DNA from: Clostridia bacterium
GTDB taxonomy: Bacteria > Bacillota > Clostridia > Christensenellales > Maliibacteriaceae
Direction of reading: 5' to 3'
DNA: 43,923 nt
Assembly: GCA_017431145.1 (NCBI GenBank)
Contig: JAFRLQ010000095.1
Coordinates: 1 to 43,923 of the forward strand
Shown here: positions 24,753-33,416 of the stretch, one piece after another
Layout: every line of letters begins with the position of its first letter
Position numbering within the stretch: the first letter of the stretch is position 1
Position numbers and translations under genes: made by a program
The notes under the pieces: model-generated
The model's input: only the letters and a program-made list of their open reading frames with translations
Told to the model about the DNA's origin: nothing
Database searches by the model: none

Positions 24753-24770
24753 CATGACAGAAGGAGCCAT

Positions 24771-25778
24771 ATGCAGCAGACAGAACGTTACATGACGATG
24801 ACGATCGAAACGACGGAACTGGGTGCGGAGCTCGTCAGCGCCGCGCTTGACAGCATCGGCGTGGAGAAACAGGAGATCATCGACCGCCGCGAGGATGTGG
24901 AACAGTTCCTCGAGGCCAACCGGAAGCACTGGGATTTCGTCGAGGACGAAATGATCAGCGCTTTTTCGGAGACGCCGCGGATCCGGATCTATCTGCCGGA
25001 ATCCGAAGCGGGCAGAAAGAAACTGGAAGAGGTGCAGGAGAAGCTGCGATGGCTTGCCGCACAGGACTTCGGCTTTGACATCGGAACGCTGGAGACGGCG
25101 TACGGCAGCGTGAACAACGAGGACTGGGCAAACAACTGGCGCAAGTATTTCAAACCCTTCCCGGTCGGCGATAGACTGATCGTCTGCCCGGAATGGGAAC
25201 GCGTGCAGGAGGAGGACGGGGACAGGAAGATCCTGTACATCGATCCGGGCATGGTCTTCGGAAGCGGCACGCATGAGACGACGTCGCTGTGCCTGGAGAA
25301 CCTTTCGCATATCGTCCGGGGAGGCGAGCGTGTCCTTGACGCAGGCTGCGGCAGCGGCATCCTTTCGATCGGTGCGATCCTGTTCGGAGCGAAAGAGGCT
25401 CTCGGCGTGGATATCGACGACGCCGCGCGTCATGTCGTGCAGCACAACGCACAGTGCAACGGCATCGGACAGGACCGGCTGAAAGTCCTGATCGGAGACA
25501 TCAATGAGGACGAGGAGATCCGCGCGCAGATCGGCGGCGGATACGATATCCTCTGCTCCAATATCATCGCGGACGTGATCATCGCGCTTTCCCGTCAGGC
25601 ACCGGCGCTGGTGCGGACAGACGGGTACTGGCTCGCTTCCGGGATCATTCTGGAGCGGGAGAAGGATGTGGCCGCGGCGATGGAAAAGGTGGGATTTGAG
25701 ATTCTGAAGATACAGAGAAAAGGAGAGTGGGTCGCGATCCTGGCCCGCAGAAAAGAAGATGCACAGACTGTTCTGTGA
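24771..25778 (+). CDS. prmA: Ribosomal protein L11 methyltransferase
   Basis: SAM-dependent methyltransferase of 335 aa (usual 300-320) that trimethylates ribosomal protein L11. The N-terminal substrate-recognition domain contains the conserved NNEDWANNWRKYFKPF. The Rossmann methyltransferase domain has DPGMVFGSGTHETTSLC, the SAM loop VLDAGCGSGILSIGA (about 188-202) and the catalytic-side motif SNIIADVI. The ATG at 24771 has GAAGGAGCC upstream. The 3' end overlaps rsmE by 20 nt, the standard prmA-rsmE pairing. Confidence 0.97.
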   Translation: MQQTERYMTMTIETTELGAELVSAALDSIGVEKQEIIDRREDVEQFLEANRKHWDFVEDEMISAFSETPRIRIYLPESEAGRKKLEEVQEKLRWLAAQDFGFDIGTLETAYGSVNNEDWANNWRKYFKPFPVGDRLIVCPEWERVQEEDGDRKILYIDPGMVFGSGTHETTSLCLENLSHIVRGGERVLDAGCGSGILSIGAILFGAKEALGVDIDDAARHVVQHNAQCNGIGQDRLKVLIGDINEDEEIRAQIGGGYDILCSNIIADVIIALSRQAPALVRTDGYWLASGIILEREKDVAAAMEKVGFEILKIQRKGEWVAILARRKEDAQTVL

Positions 25779-26502
25779 TGCCGCTCTTGAACCGGGCGGG
25801 AAAGTCGTCATCAGCGCTGAGGACCTGCATCATCTGCGGGACGTGCTGCGCCTGCGTGACGGGGAAACAGTCGCACTTGTGGATCCGGCGGGGATACAGG
25901 GGACCGGCACGGTCGTACGGGAGCCGGAGTTTGCCCTGATCTGCACGGAAAAGGAAGACCGGCAGCGGCAAGAGGAAGGCGGAGACGTCGTCCTGTATAT
26001 GGGTCTTGCGAAGGGAGAGAAATTCGACCTGATCGTTCAGAAAACGGTGGAACTCGGCGTTCTGAAGATCGTTCCGGTCATGTTCGGGCGCTGCATCGTG
26101 CGACTCAGTGAAAAAGACATACCGAAGAGGCTTTCCAGATGGAACCGTATCGCGCGGGAAGCCGCCATGCAGAGCGGCAGGATCAGGATCCCTGAGGTTA
26201 CGGCGCCGGTGACGGTCGCAGAGCTGTGCGGTGCGATTGCGCAGACGCGGACACTTCTTGCCTGGGAAATGGAAAAGGAGACGTCTGTAAAAGAGGCGCT
26301 GCGCAGGATGGATCCGAAAGAGCCGCTCGCGCTCATCGTCGGACCGGAAGGCGGGATCGATGAGGAAGAGGCGGAAAGGATCGTTCGCGCAGGCGCGGTG
26401 AGCGTGTCTCTCGGCAGCAGGATCCTGCGGTGCGAGACGGCACCGATCGCGCTGATGAGCATTGCGGAATACGAGCGCGGGGGAATGGAGGCCGGAAAGT
26501 GA
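25759..26502 (+). CDS. rsmE: 16S rRNA (uracil1498-N3)-methyltransferase
   Basis: SPOUT-superfamily RNA methyltransferase of 247 aa that methylates U1498 of 16S rRNA in the assembled 30S subunit. An N-terminal PUA-like domain (HHLRDVLRLRDGE) is followed by the knotted SAM domain with IVGPEGGIDEEEAE and the C-terminal LGSRILRCETAPIA signature. Its start lies inside the end of prmA and its stop overlaps the mtaB GTG (GTGA), so three modification genes form one coupled run. Confidence 0.96.
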   Translation: MHRLFCDAALEPGGKVVISAEDLHHLRDVLRLRDGETVALVDPAGIQGTGTVVREPEFALICTEKEDRQRQEEGGDVVLYMGLAKGEKFDLIVQKTVELGVLKIVPVMFGRCIVRLSEKDIPKRLSRWNRIAREAAMQSGRIRIPEVTAPVTVAELCGAIAQTRTLLAWEMEKETSVKEALRRMDPKEPLALIVGPEGGIDEEEAERIVRAGAVSVSLGSRILRCETAPIALMSIAEYERGGMEAGK

Positions 26503-27803
26503 GGACATTTGCCGTTTGCGCGCTTGGATGCCGCGTGAATCAGTACGACGCCGAGGCGATCCGGGAACAGCTTCTTATGGAAGGCTACGAGGAAGTGCCG
26601 TTTCCCCACAAAGCGGACGTCTATATCGTCGCGACGTGTACGGTGACGGGGACCAGCGACAAAAAATCCAGACAGATGATCTCAAGAGCCTACCGGGCGA
26701 ATCCGGAGGCGGTGATCGTCGCGGCAGGCTGTCTTGCGCAGAGGGAACCCGAGAAACTGATGCAGCTGCCGGGCGTCGGCCTGGTCGTGGGATCCGCCGG
26801 ACGCTCGGGGATCGCACAGAAACTGGAAGAGGCGGCGCAGGGACGGAAAATCAACGGGGTCGGCGCGCTGGACAGCGTGTTCGAGCCGCTTCAGATCGGC
26901 AGGATGAAGGGAAGGACCCGCGCGGCGCTGAAGATCCAGGAAGGGTGCGACAGGCACTGCACGTACTGCATCATTCCGTCGGTCCGGGGACCGATCAGAA
27001 GCAGACCGGTCCGGGACGCGCTCGCGGAAGCGCAGAGACTGGCTGAAAACGGTGTTCCGGAGATCGTGCTCACGGGGATCCATATGACAAGCTACGGCAG
27101 GGATCTGGGCAGACAGCAGTATCCGGGCGAGATGCTCGCGGATCTTCTGGAAGGGATCGACAGCATCCCGGGCGTGCAGCGCATCCGCATGGGTTCCGTC
27201 GAGCCAGCGCTTCTGTGCGAAGGCTTCATGTCCCGTGTGGCGAAACTGGACCGTTTCGCGCACCAGTTCCATGTGGCGCTTCAGTCGGGGAGCGACAGCG
27301 TGCTCCTGCGCATGAAGCGCGGTTACAGTACGCAGGGCTACGCAAGACATATCGATATCGTGAGAGCGTACTGGCCGGAGGCCGCGATCAGCACGGATAT
27401 GATCACAGGATTTCCCGGAGAGACGGAAGAGGAATTCGCCGAGACGGTCGCTTACGTGGAAAAGATGAAACTGGCGCGTCTGCACGTGTTCCCGTTCTCC
27501 CCGCGGGAAGGAACGCCAGCGGCACAGATGCCGGACCAGCTGACGAACGAAGTCAAGCAGAGACGCTGCACGGAACTGATCGGCGTGGGCGAAACGCTCC
27601 GCAGGGAGTATATGAAGCGCTTTGACGGTACGGCGGGTGAGGTGCTGTTCGAGAGGACGAAAAACGGCGTCTCGTTCGGACGCACCAGTCAGGACATCGA
27701 AGTCGAGGCGCAGGGGAAGATGCCGACAGACCGGCTTGTGACCTGCAGGCTTTCTCTTGCAGAGGAAGGCATGAAGGCCGAGCCGTCGGATATAACGGAG
27801 TAA
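26499..27803 (+). CDS. mtaB: tRNA t6A37 methylthiotransferase MtaB
   Basis: Radical-SAM methylthiotransferase of 434 aa that converts t6A37 to ms2t6A37 in ANN-decoding tRNAs. The N-terminal MTTase domain has the auxiliary-cluster cysteines in CALGCRVNQ, VATCTVTG and AAGCLAQ. The radical-SAM triad is CDRHCTYC (about residues 149-156), and the last 60 residues form a TRAM-like RNA-binding domain. The GTG start at 26499 overlaps the rsmE stop and follows GGAGGCCGGAAA; earlier in-frame starts lie within rsmE and are rejected. Choice of MtaB over MiaB rests on length and on the CALGCRVNQYD opening. Confidence 0.94.
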   Translation: MRTFAVCALGCRVNQYDAEAIREQLLMEGYEEVPFPHKADVYIVATCTVTGTSDKKSRQMISRAYRANPEAVIVAAGCLAQREPEKLMQLPGVGLVVGSAGRSGIAQKLEEAAQGRKINGVGALDSVFEPLQIGRMKGRTRAALKIQEGCDRHCTYCIIPSVRGPIRSRPVRDALAEAQRLAENGVPEIVLTGIHMTSYGRDLGRQQYPGEMLADLLEGIDSIPGVQRIRMGSVEPALLCEGFMSRVAKLDRFAHQFHVALQSGSDSVLLRMKRGYSTQGYARHIDIVRAYWPEAAISTDMITGFPGETEEEFAETVAYVEKMKLARLHVFPFSPREGTPAAQMPDQLTNEVKQRRCTELIGVGETLRREYMKRFDGTAGEVLFERTKNGVSFGRTSQDIEVEAQGKMPTDRLVTCRLSLAEEGMKAEPSDITE

Positions 27804-27840
27804 AACGGGTTTTTGCCCGGGAAGAAAAGGAGAAAGAAAC

Positions 27841-28185
27841 ATGGAAGACTGCATTTTCTGCAAGATCGCACAGGGACAGATCCCTTCGACATTTCTGTAT
27901 GAGGACGATCAGGTCGTCGTGATCAATGATATCAACCCGCAGACCCCGGTCCACATGCTGGTGCTGCCCAAGAAACACATCCAGAGCCTTGCGGCGGCGC
28001 AGGAAGAGGACAGGGACCTGCTCGGACACATGCTGATGACGGCAAAGAACATGGCGCGGGAGCGCGGCGTTGCGGAATCCGGATACCGGATCATCGTCAA
28101 CACGGGGCGCGACGGCGCGCAGACGGTGCAGCATCTGCACATGCATATCATGGGCGGCAAACAGCTTCCCGAGCAGATGGTCTGA
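27841..28185 (+). CDS. HIT-family nucleotide hydrolase (HinT-like)
   Basis: A 114-aa histidine-triad protein. Motif H-X-H-X-H appears as QHLHMHIMGGKQ near the C-terminus, with the zinc-type CIFC at the N-terminus (EDCIFCKIAQGQIPS). HinT-type proteins hydrolyse nucleoside phosphoramidates and aminoacyl-adenylates. The ribosome binding site AAGGAG is 9 nt before the ATG. It lies 37 nt after mtaB, likely in the same transcript, and before the rpsU promoter. Confidence 0.95.
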   Translation: MEDCIFCKIAQGQIPSTFLYEDDQVVVINDINPQTPVHMLVLPKKHIQSLAAAQEEDRDLLGHMLMTAKNMARERGVAESGYRIIVNTGRDGAQTVQHLHMHIMGGKQLPEQMV

Positions 28186-28217
28186 CGGCACCGCCACAAA
28201 ACATAGCGTTTTTGCTA

Positions 28218-28247
28218 TTGACTTTCAGCGGTGAATGATTCTATAAT
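28218..28247 (+). promoter_or_regulatory. Promoter of rpsU
   Basis: -35 TTGACT (28218-28223), 18-bp spacer, -10 TATAAT (28242-28247). Strong promoter expected for a ribosomal protein gene. Confidence 0.8.
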
Positions 28248-28305
28248 TGCATAGTGTCTCCAAGACACAAGCAGGAACGACAGTGACGGAGGGGGTGTAA
28301 AGAAC

Positions 28306-28479
28306 ATGTCAGAAATTCGTGTTGGCGAAGGCGAGTCTTTGGATAGCGCCCTTAAACGTTTCAAACGGAAATGCGCACGTGCTGGTGTCATGGCGGAGAT
28401 CCGCCGTCGTGAGCATTATGAGAAGCCCAGCGTAAAACGCAAGAAAAAAGCTGAAGCTGCTCGCAAGCGCAAGTATTGA
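28306..28479 (+). CDS. rpsU: 30S ribosomal protein S21
   Basis: A 57-aa, very basic protein with the S21 pattern [19 protein letters not shown], then [20 protein letters not shown] and the Lys/Arg-rich tail [19 protein letters not shown]21 binds near the 3' end of 16S rRNA in the 30S platform and helps initiation. The ATG follows GGAGGGGGTGTAAAGAAC. It forms a compact monocistronic unit with its own promoter and terminator. Confidence 0.97.
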   Translation: MSEIRVGEGESLDSALKRFKRKCARAGVMAEIRRREHYEKPSVKRKKKAEAARKRKY

Positions 28480-28495
28480 TCAGTGAAAGCAGAGA

Positions 28496-28525
28496 CCGGG
28501 TATCCGACGGATGCCCGGCCTTTTT
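28496..28525 (+). terminator. Rho-independent terminator after rpsU
   Basis: CCGGG-T-ATCC / GGAT-G-CCCGG stem (about 28496-28519) with a GAC loop and a T-run at 28521-28525, 17 bases after the stop. Confidence 0.88.
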
Positions 28526-28529
28526 GTCG

Positions 28530-28552
28530 TTCCGGAAGAGCGTCTTCCGGAA
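28530..28552. repeat. Perfect 10-bp inverted repeat between rpsU and phoH
   Basis: TTCCGGAAGA (28530-28539), GCG loop, TCTTCCGGAA (28543-28552). A further half-copy, AATTCCGG, follows at about 28558-28565. No T-run follows, so it is not a classical terminator. The rest of the 28526-28685 gap holds the putative phoH promoter. Confidence 0.6.
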
Positions 28553-28583
28553 TGAAGAATTCCGGCGCAGCGGCGCGCATACG

Positions 28584-28612
28584 TGGAAAGAGAGCATGTT
28601 CTGTGGTATCAT
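28584..28612 (+). promoter_or_regulatory. Putative promoter of the phoH-pgpH-ybeY-era-recO run
   Basis: -10 TATCAT (28607-28612) with a TGG extension (28604-28606), and a partial -35 TGGAAA (28584-28589) at 17 bp. Confidence 0.45.
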
Positions 28613-28685
28613 GTATGCGTAGAAGAATCTGTTTCTTTCTATATAAAGAATGAGTACGGCAATGGTCGTATGATGAGGTGTGCGA

Positions 28686-29714
28686 TTGAACGATACACAT
28701 GATCAGAATATAGAGCGGATCGAAGTGGACACGATGGATCAGATCCGGGCGCTTTTCGGCAGCTTTGATGAAAACGCGCAGATGATCCAGGAGGAACTCG
28801 GCGTCCAGATGGTCGCCCGCGAGGGCGAGATCCTGCTGATCGGAGAGGACGAGAAAAGAAAACATGCCCGCGAAGTGATCGAGAAACTGCTGGAGGTATC
28901 CGCCTCCGGAGAGACGATCGACAGGGGACGCATCCGGTATGTCGCCGCGCTCGTAGAAGAGGGAAAAGCGGATCAGGTCCGGGAAGCCATGGCCGATACG
29001 GTGGCTGTGACGTACAAGGGAAAACCGGTCCGGTGCAGAACGAACGGGCAGCGAAGATACATCAACGCGATCAGGAAAAACACGGTCGTTCTGGGTGTCG
29101 GACCCGCCGGCACGGGCAAGACCTATCTTGCGGTGGCTATGGCGGTCAAGGCGTTCCGCGACAAGGAAGTCTCCAGGATCATCCTGACCCGGCCTGCTGT
29201 GGAAGCGGGAGAAAAGCTCGGCTTTCTTCCGGGTGACCTGCAGAGCAAGGTGGACCCGTATCTGCGGCCGCTGTACGACGCGCTGTATGAGATGCTCGGA
29301 GTCGAGACCTATCAGAACCTTGTGGAGCGCGGCGTGATCGAAGTGGCGCCGCTTGCGTATATGCGCGGACGGACGCTCAATGAAGCGTTCGTGATCCTTG
29401 ATGAGGGGCAGAACACGTCCAGGGAACAGATGAAGATGTTTCTGACGCGTCTTGGATTTGGTTCAAAAATGATCGTGACGGGAGACATCACGCAGATCGA
29501 CCTGCCGGACGGCAAACCGTCCGGACTGGTAGAAGCTGTCCGTGTTCTGCGTGACGTGGATGATATCGCAGTGATCGAACTGACACATAAGGATGTCGTG
29601 AGACACGAACTGGTGCAGTCGATCATTCAGGCGTATGACAGGTATGAAAAGCGCAGAGAGGAGCGCAGAAACTATGAGCAAAGAGAGCCGGGAAAAAAGA
29701 AAGAAACAAATTGA
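28686..29714 (+). CDS. phoH: PhoH-family ATPase
   Basis: P-loop NTPase of about 342 aa (PhoH/YbeZ type, typically 320-350), often linked to RNA metabolism together with YbeY. Walker A is GPAGTGKT and Walker B is VILDEGQN, followed by MIVTGDITQIDLP; an N-terminal KH-like region precedes the ATPase. The start is taken as TTG at 28686 because GAGGTG lies 5-6 nt before it; GTG at 28680, adding two residues, is possible. The gene overlaps the start of the pgpH gene by about 40 nt. phoH-pgpH-ybeY-era is the classical Bacillota order. Confidence 0.94.
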   Translation: MNDTHDQNIERIEVDTMDQIRALFGSFDENAQMIQEELGVQMVAREGEILLIGEDEKRKHAREVIEKLLEVSASGETIDRGRIRYVAALVEEGKADQVREAMADTVAVTYKGKPVRCRTNGQRRYINAIRKNTVVLGVGPAGTGKTYLAVAMAVKAFRDKEVSRIILTRPAVEAGEKLGFLPGDLQSKVDPYLRPLYDALYEMLGVETYQNLVERGVIEVAPLAYMRGRTLNEAFVILDEGQNTSREQMKMFLTRLGFGSKMIVTGDITQIDLPDGKPSGLVEAVRVLRDVDDIAVIELTHKDVVRHELVQSIIQAYDRYEKRREERRNYEQREPGKKKETN

Positions 29715-32070
29715 GGAAAGAAGAAAACAGAGCGGCCAGAGTTATCTGAGAATGGTGCTTCCGGTTGTGCTTGCTGCGGTGATTTCGATCGTCACGATCG
29801 TGCTGAGCCTGCAGCCGAAGCGCTATGACCTGAAAGTGGATGACGTGGCGCCGGAAACGATCAAGGCGACGCGGGAGATCGAGGATACGGTCTCGACGCA
29901 GAGGCTGATCGATGAAGCTGTGGAGAGCGTGGATGTCAGGTATACGGAAGACGAACAGGCGCTTCAGGAAGTGCTTGACGGGATGAAGGACTTCACGCAG
30001 GCCTGCAAGGACGTCCGGAAAACGGCTGCGGACGAGCAGGAGCGATGGAGACAGCAGGAACTCAACAGACTGGTCGCAGCCGCTCAAAGAGAAGATCCGG
30101 ACGCGTCGCCTGACGATTTCAGGGTCGACATGGACGACTTCGAATACACGGACGCGTTCCTGCGCAATCTTGTTTCCATGCTGCCGGAAGGCGTGACGCA
30201 GGAGCAGGTACAGGCGCTTCTTGCGCTTTCCTCGGAAGAATTTGAAGTATATACGGGCGTTCTGAACACATGCGTGGAGAACATCATGCGCACCGGTGTG
30301 AAAGAGAGTATGATCGCATCCGCCCGGGAACTGATCCTGGAGGATTTCCGGACCAGTGTTCCGGCATATGATGAGGAACTCTATGTGTTGGCGGAGAAAG
30401 CCGTACAGAAGAATGTGAAGGCGAACCTTCTTCTTGACACTGAAGCGCTGGAAGCGGCGCGGCAGAAGGCGATCGAATCGGTCACTCCGATCACATACAA
30501 AAAGGGTGAGATTATCGTCGAGGAAGGAAAACGGGTCACGGAGGAGCAGTATGAGGTGCTGCGCAGCCTGTCCCTTGTCCAGAACGACGGACTGAACATC
30601 CGGCTGTACGTGACGGTTTCCCTGATCGTGCTGATCATGTATGTGCTCTTCAGCGCGTATATCTATGAATTCCACCGCGATCTTCTGAACCAGCCCGGAA
30701 AAGTGTGGCTGGTCAGTATTCAGATCTCTATCGTGATGCTGCTTGCGTATCTTCTGCAGTTTGTGGATATCCGACTTGCTCCGGTCGTTTCCGTTGCGCT
30801 TGTCATCGGCCTGACGTCCAGGGAAAGGGTCGGTCTTACGGCTAACATCCTCGTTTCCGTTCTGGTCGGCATGATGGCGGGAGAAAGCGGACAGATCTTT
30901 GCGCCGGAGAGTTTTCAGATCGCCTTTTCCAATATTCTGGGCGGATGGCTTGCGGTGCTGGTCCTCAGAGCAGAACGCGCAAGAACACAGAGAGGAACGA
31001 TCTTGGTTGCCGGCGCAATCAGCGGAGCCCTTGTGGGTTTGGTCTATCTGGTCATCGCCTTCTCGGAGGGCACGGGCAGGTTCTTCCGGCCGCCTGTCTG
31101 CGGATTCGTTTCCGGTATTCTGTCGGGGATCCTGGGACTGGGACTTCTGCCTGTGTTTGAAAACGTGTTCAATATCCTGACGCCGATGAAACTGATGGAG
31201 CTTTCCAACCCGAATCAGCCGCTGCTGCGCAAACTTCTTATGGAGGCTTCCGGTACGTACCATCACAGCATCGTGGTGGCGAACCTTGCGGAACAGGCAG
31301 CGGATGCGATCGGCGCCAACGGCCTTCTGGCAAGAACGGCGTCCTATTACCATGATGTCGGAAAACTGAAACGGCCTGCGTTTTTCAAGGAAAACCAGAT
31401 GACCGGCGATAATCCCCACGACAAGATCGCACCGGAACTCTCTGCGATGATCCTGATCAGCCATACGACGGACGGACTGAATTTCGCGAAGAAATACAAG
31501 CTTCCCAAAGAATTCCAGAATGTGATCAGGTCCCACCACGGAACATCTCTGACCGGATATTTCTATGGAAAGGCGGTTCAGATCGCAGCGGGACAGGCTG
31601 ACGGTTCCGTGCATGAGGCGGACTTCCGTTATGGCGGACCGAAGCCGCAGACCAAGGAGGAAGCGGTGATCATGCTCGCGGATACGGTCGAGGCGGCGTC
31701 CAGAACACTGAAGGATCACTCTTCGGAGTCCATCCACGCAATGGTGGAGAAACTTGTGAGAGAAAAACTGAACGACGGACAGCTGGACGAGTCCAATCTG
31801 ATCCTGAGCGATCTCCAGATCCTGATCGAATCGTTTACGAAGACGCTTTCCAGCACATACCATGAACGGATCGAGTATCCGGAATTGCCGGCGCAGGGAC
31901 AGAAGGCGCATCCGGTGCTGGTACTGGAGCCTCCGACAGCGAAAGAGGTGGCGCAGATCGCAAAGGAACTGCAGCAGGAACCCAAGCCGCAGCCCAAACG
32001 CAATGACGTGATGCCGAATTTCAGCATTGAAAGACCGGAAGAGCCGGCGGAAAAGGAGACACAGGAGTGA
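29674..32070 (+). CDS. pgpH: 7TMR-HD family cyclic-di-AMP phosphodiesterase (PgpH/YqfF)
   Basis: Membrane protein of 798 aa. It has one N-terminal membrane anchor (about residues 22-43), a large extracytoplasmic 7TMR-HDED domain (to about 310) and a block of seven hydrophobic segments (about 315-500). A cytoplasmic HD domain has GTYHHSIVVANL (His at about 529-530) and YYHDVGKL (HD at about 560-561) as metal ligands. In Listeria and Bacillus such proteins degrade c-di-AMP to pApA. The ATG at 29674 lies inside the end of phoH with GGAG upstream; a longer in-frame start at 29635 has no support. The C-terminal tail is proline/glutamate-rich. Its stop overlaps the ybeY GTG. Confidence 0.95.
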   Translation: MSKESREKRKKQIEERRKQSGQSYLRMVLPVVLAAVISIVTIVLSLQPKRYDLKVDDVAPETIKATREIEDTVSTQRLIDEAVESVDVRYTEDEQALQEVLDGMKDFTQACKDVRKTAADEQERWRQQELNRLVAAAQREDPDASPDDFRVDMDDFEYTDAFLRNLVSMLPEGVTQEQVQALLALSSEEFEVYTGVLNTCVENIMRTGVKESMIASARELILEDFRTSVPAYDEELYVLAEKAVQKNVKANLLLDTEALEAARQKAIESVTPITYKKGEIIVEEGKRVTEEQYEVLRSLSLVQNDGLNIRLYVTVSLIVLIMYVLFSAYIYEFHRDLLNQPGKVWLVSIQISIVMLLAYLLQFVDIRLAPVVSVALVIGLTSRERVGLTANILVSVLVGMMAGESGQIFAPESFQIAFSNILGGWLAVLVLRAERARTQRGTILVAGAISGALVGLVYLVIAFSEGTGRFFRPPVCGFVSGILSGILGLGLLPVFENVFNILTPMKLMELSNPNQPLLRKLLMEASGTYHHSIVVANLAEQAADAIGANGLLARTASYYHDVGKLKRPAFFKENQMTGDNPHDKIAPELSAMILISHTTDGLNFAKKYKLPKEFQNVIRSHHGTSLTGYFYGKAVQIAAGQADGSVHEADFRYGGPKPQTKEEAVIMLADTVEAASRTLKDHSSESIHAMVEKLVREKLNDGQLDESNLILSDLQILIESFTKTLSSTYHERIEYPELPAQGQKAHPVLVLEPPTAKEVAQIAKELQQEPKPQPKRNDVMPNFSIERPEEPAEKETQE

Positions 32071-32513
32071 TCCGCGTCAGGATACAGAACAGGCAGAACA
32101 GTTTTCCGGTGACAGGCGCCATGAAGCGGCTGATCAGAAACAGCATCCGCACGGCGCTGAAATGCGAAGGGTACGCAGACGGGGAGGTTTCCGTTCTTCT
32201 GTGCTCGGGGGAACAGATCCGGGAACTGAACAGGGACTTCCGAAATGTGGACGCGCCGACCGATGTACTGTCCTTCCCGGCGGATGAACTGGACGGGAAG
32301 CGGCCGTTTTTCGGAGATATGGCAATTTATGTCAGCCGCGCGGCGGAACAGGCGCAGGAATACGGTCATTCCCTGGAGCGTGAAGTGGCGTATCTGAGCG
32401 CGCATTCCGCGCTTCATCTTGTGGGATACGACCACATGAATGAAGAAGAGCGCGCAGTAATGAGAGAAAAAGAGGAGCATGTGATGACGCTCATCGGGCA
32501 GGAAAGGAAATGA
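32067..32513 (+). CDS. ybeY: rRNA maturation endonuclease YbeY
   Basis: Zinc-dependent single-strand endoribonuclease of 148 aa used in 16S rRNA 3' maturation and 70S quality control. The metal-binding motif H-X3-H-X5-H is seen as HSALHLVGYDH (about residues 112-122), preceded by the conserved FRNVDAPTDVLSFP. The start is GTG at 32067, overlapping the pgpH stop (GTGA). era follows after 1 nt. Confidence 0.97.
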   Translation: MIRVRIQNRQNSFPVTGAMKRLIRNSIRTALKCEGYADGEVSVLLCSGEQIRELNRDFRNVDAPTDVLSFPADELDGKRPFFGDMAIYVSRAAEQAQEYGHSLEREVAYLSAHSALHLVGYDHMNEEERAVMREKEEHVMTLIGQERK

Positions 32514-32514
32514 A

Positions 32515-33414
32515 ATGCAGGAGAAGGAATACCGTTCGGGTTTCGTAACGCTGTGCGGAAGATCGAACGTCGGAAAATCGACGCTGATCAACGCGATGGT
32601 CGGGGAGAAGGTCTCGATCGTTTCTCCCAGAAAACAGACGACAAGGTCAAATCTGCGCGGGATCGTGACGCGTCCGGAGTACCAGATCGTACTGGTGGAT
32701 ACGCCCGGCATCCACGCGGCGAAGACAAAACTCGGAGAATATATGATGAAGGAAGCGACCGGCGCGATGATGGACGTTGAGGCCATCGTGTTCATGACAG
32801 ATGCGGCGGCTGGCTTTCTTGACGGGGACAGGAGAATTCTGGAGTCGCTGGAACAGGACGATGTCCCTGTTTTTGTTGCGGTGAACAAGATCGATGCCGC
32901 ACATGTGTCCAGTGTCGCGAAGGTATGTGACGCGCTGAACGCGTTCCCGTTCGTGAAGCAGGTCGTTCCGATCTCCGCGAAAAAGGGGACCGGCGTGAAG
33001 GAACTGGAGGAAATGATCGCACAGGAGCTTCCGGAGGGACCTCAGTATTTTCCGGAGGACATGATCACGGATCAGCCGGAACGCGTCATCATTTCCGAAC
33101 TGATCCGTGAAAAGGCGCTGTACCGGCTTCACGAGGAAGTGCCGCACGGGATCGGCGTGGAGATCATCCGCATGCGGGAACGTGAAGACGGCGCGGAAGA
33201 GATCTACGCGAACATCCTCTGCGAGCGGCAGTCGCACAAGAGGATCATTATCGGAAAGAACGGTTCCATGCTCAAGGAGATCGGGATCTCCGCGAGACGG
33301 GATATCGAGCTTCTGCTCGGCACGAGAGTCGATCTCAGGCTTTGGGTCAAAGTGCAGGAGGACTGGAGAAACCGGGAAGGTATCCTGAGAGAACTGGGAT
33401 ACCGGGAGGAGTGA
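32515..33414 (+). CDS. era: GTPase Era
   Basis: 30S assembly GTPase of 299 aa. G1 is GRSNVGKST (residues 15-23), the switch I region has SPRKQTTRSNLRGIV, G3 is DTPGIH and G4 is NKID. The C-terminal KH domain has IIIGKNGSMLKEIGISAR, and the C-terminus ends in the expected WRNREGILRELGY. It binds the 3' end of 16S rRNA. Neighbours ybeY (before) and recO (after, 2-nt gap) are standard; dgk and cdd genes often found between ybeY and era in Bacilli are absent. Confidence 0.98.
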   Translation: MQEKEYRSGFVTLCGRSNVGKSTLINAMVGEKVSIVSPRKQTTRSNLRGIVTRPEYQIVLVDTPGIHAAKTKLGEYMMKEATGAMMDVEAIVFMTDAAAGFLDGDRRILESLEQDDVPVFVAVNKIDAAHVSSVAKVCDALNAFPFVKQVVPISAKKGTGVKELEEMIAQELPEGPQYFPEDMITDQPERVIISELIREKALYRLHEEVPHGIGVEIIRMREREDGAEEIYANILCERQSHKRIIIGKNGSMLKEIGISARRDIELLLGTRVDLRLWVKVQEDWRNREGILRELGYREE

Positions 33415-33416
33415 CA

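Noticed and set aside
29623-31911. 762-codon open frame antisense to pgpH
   Set aside because: The plus strand encodes the complete 7TMR-HD protein with its metal-site motifs. The antisense product is rich in His, Arg and Asp with no recognisable domain.
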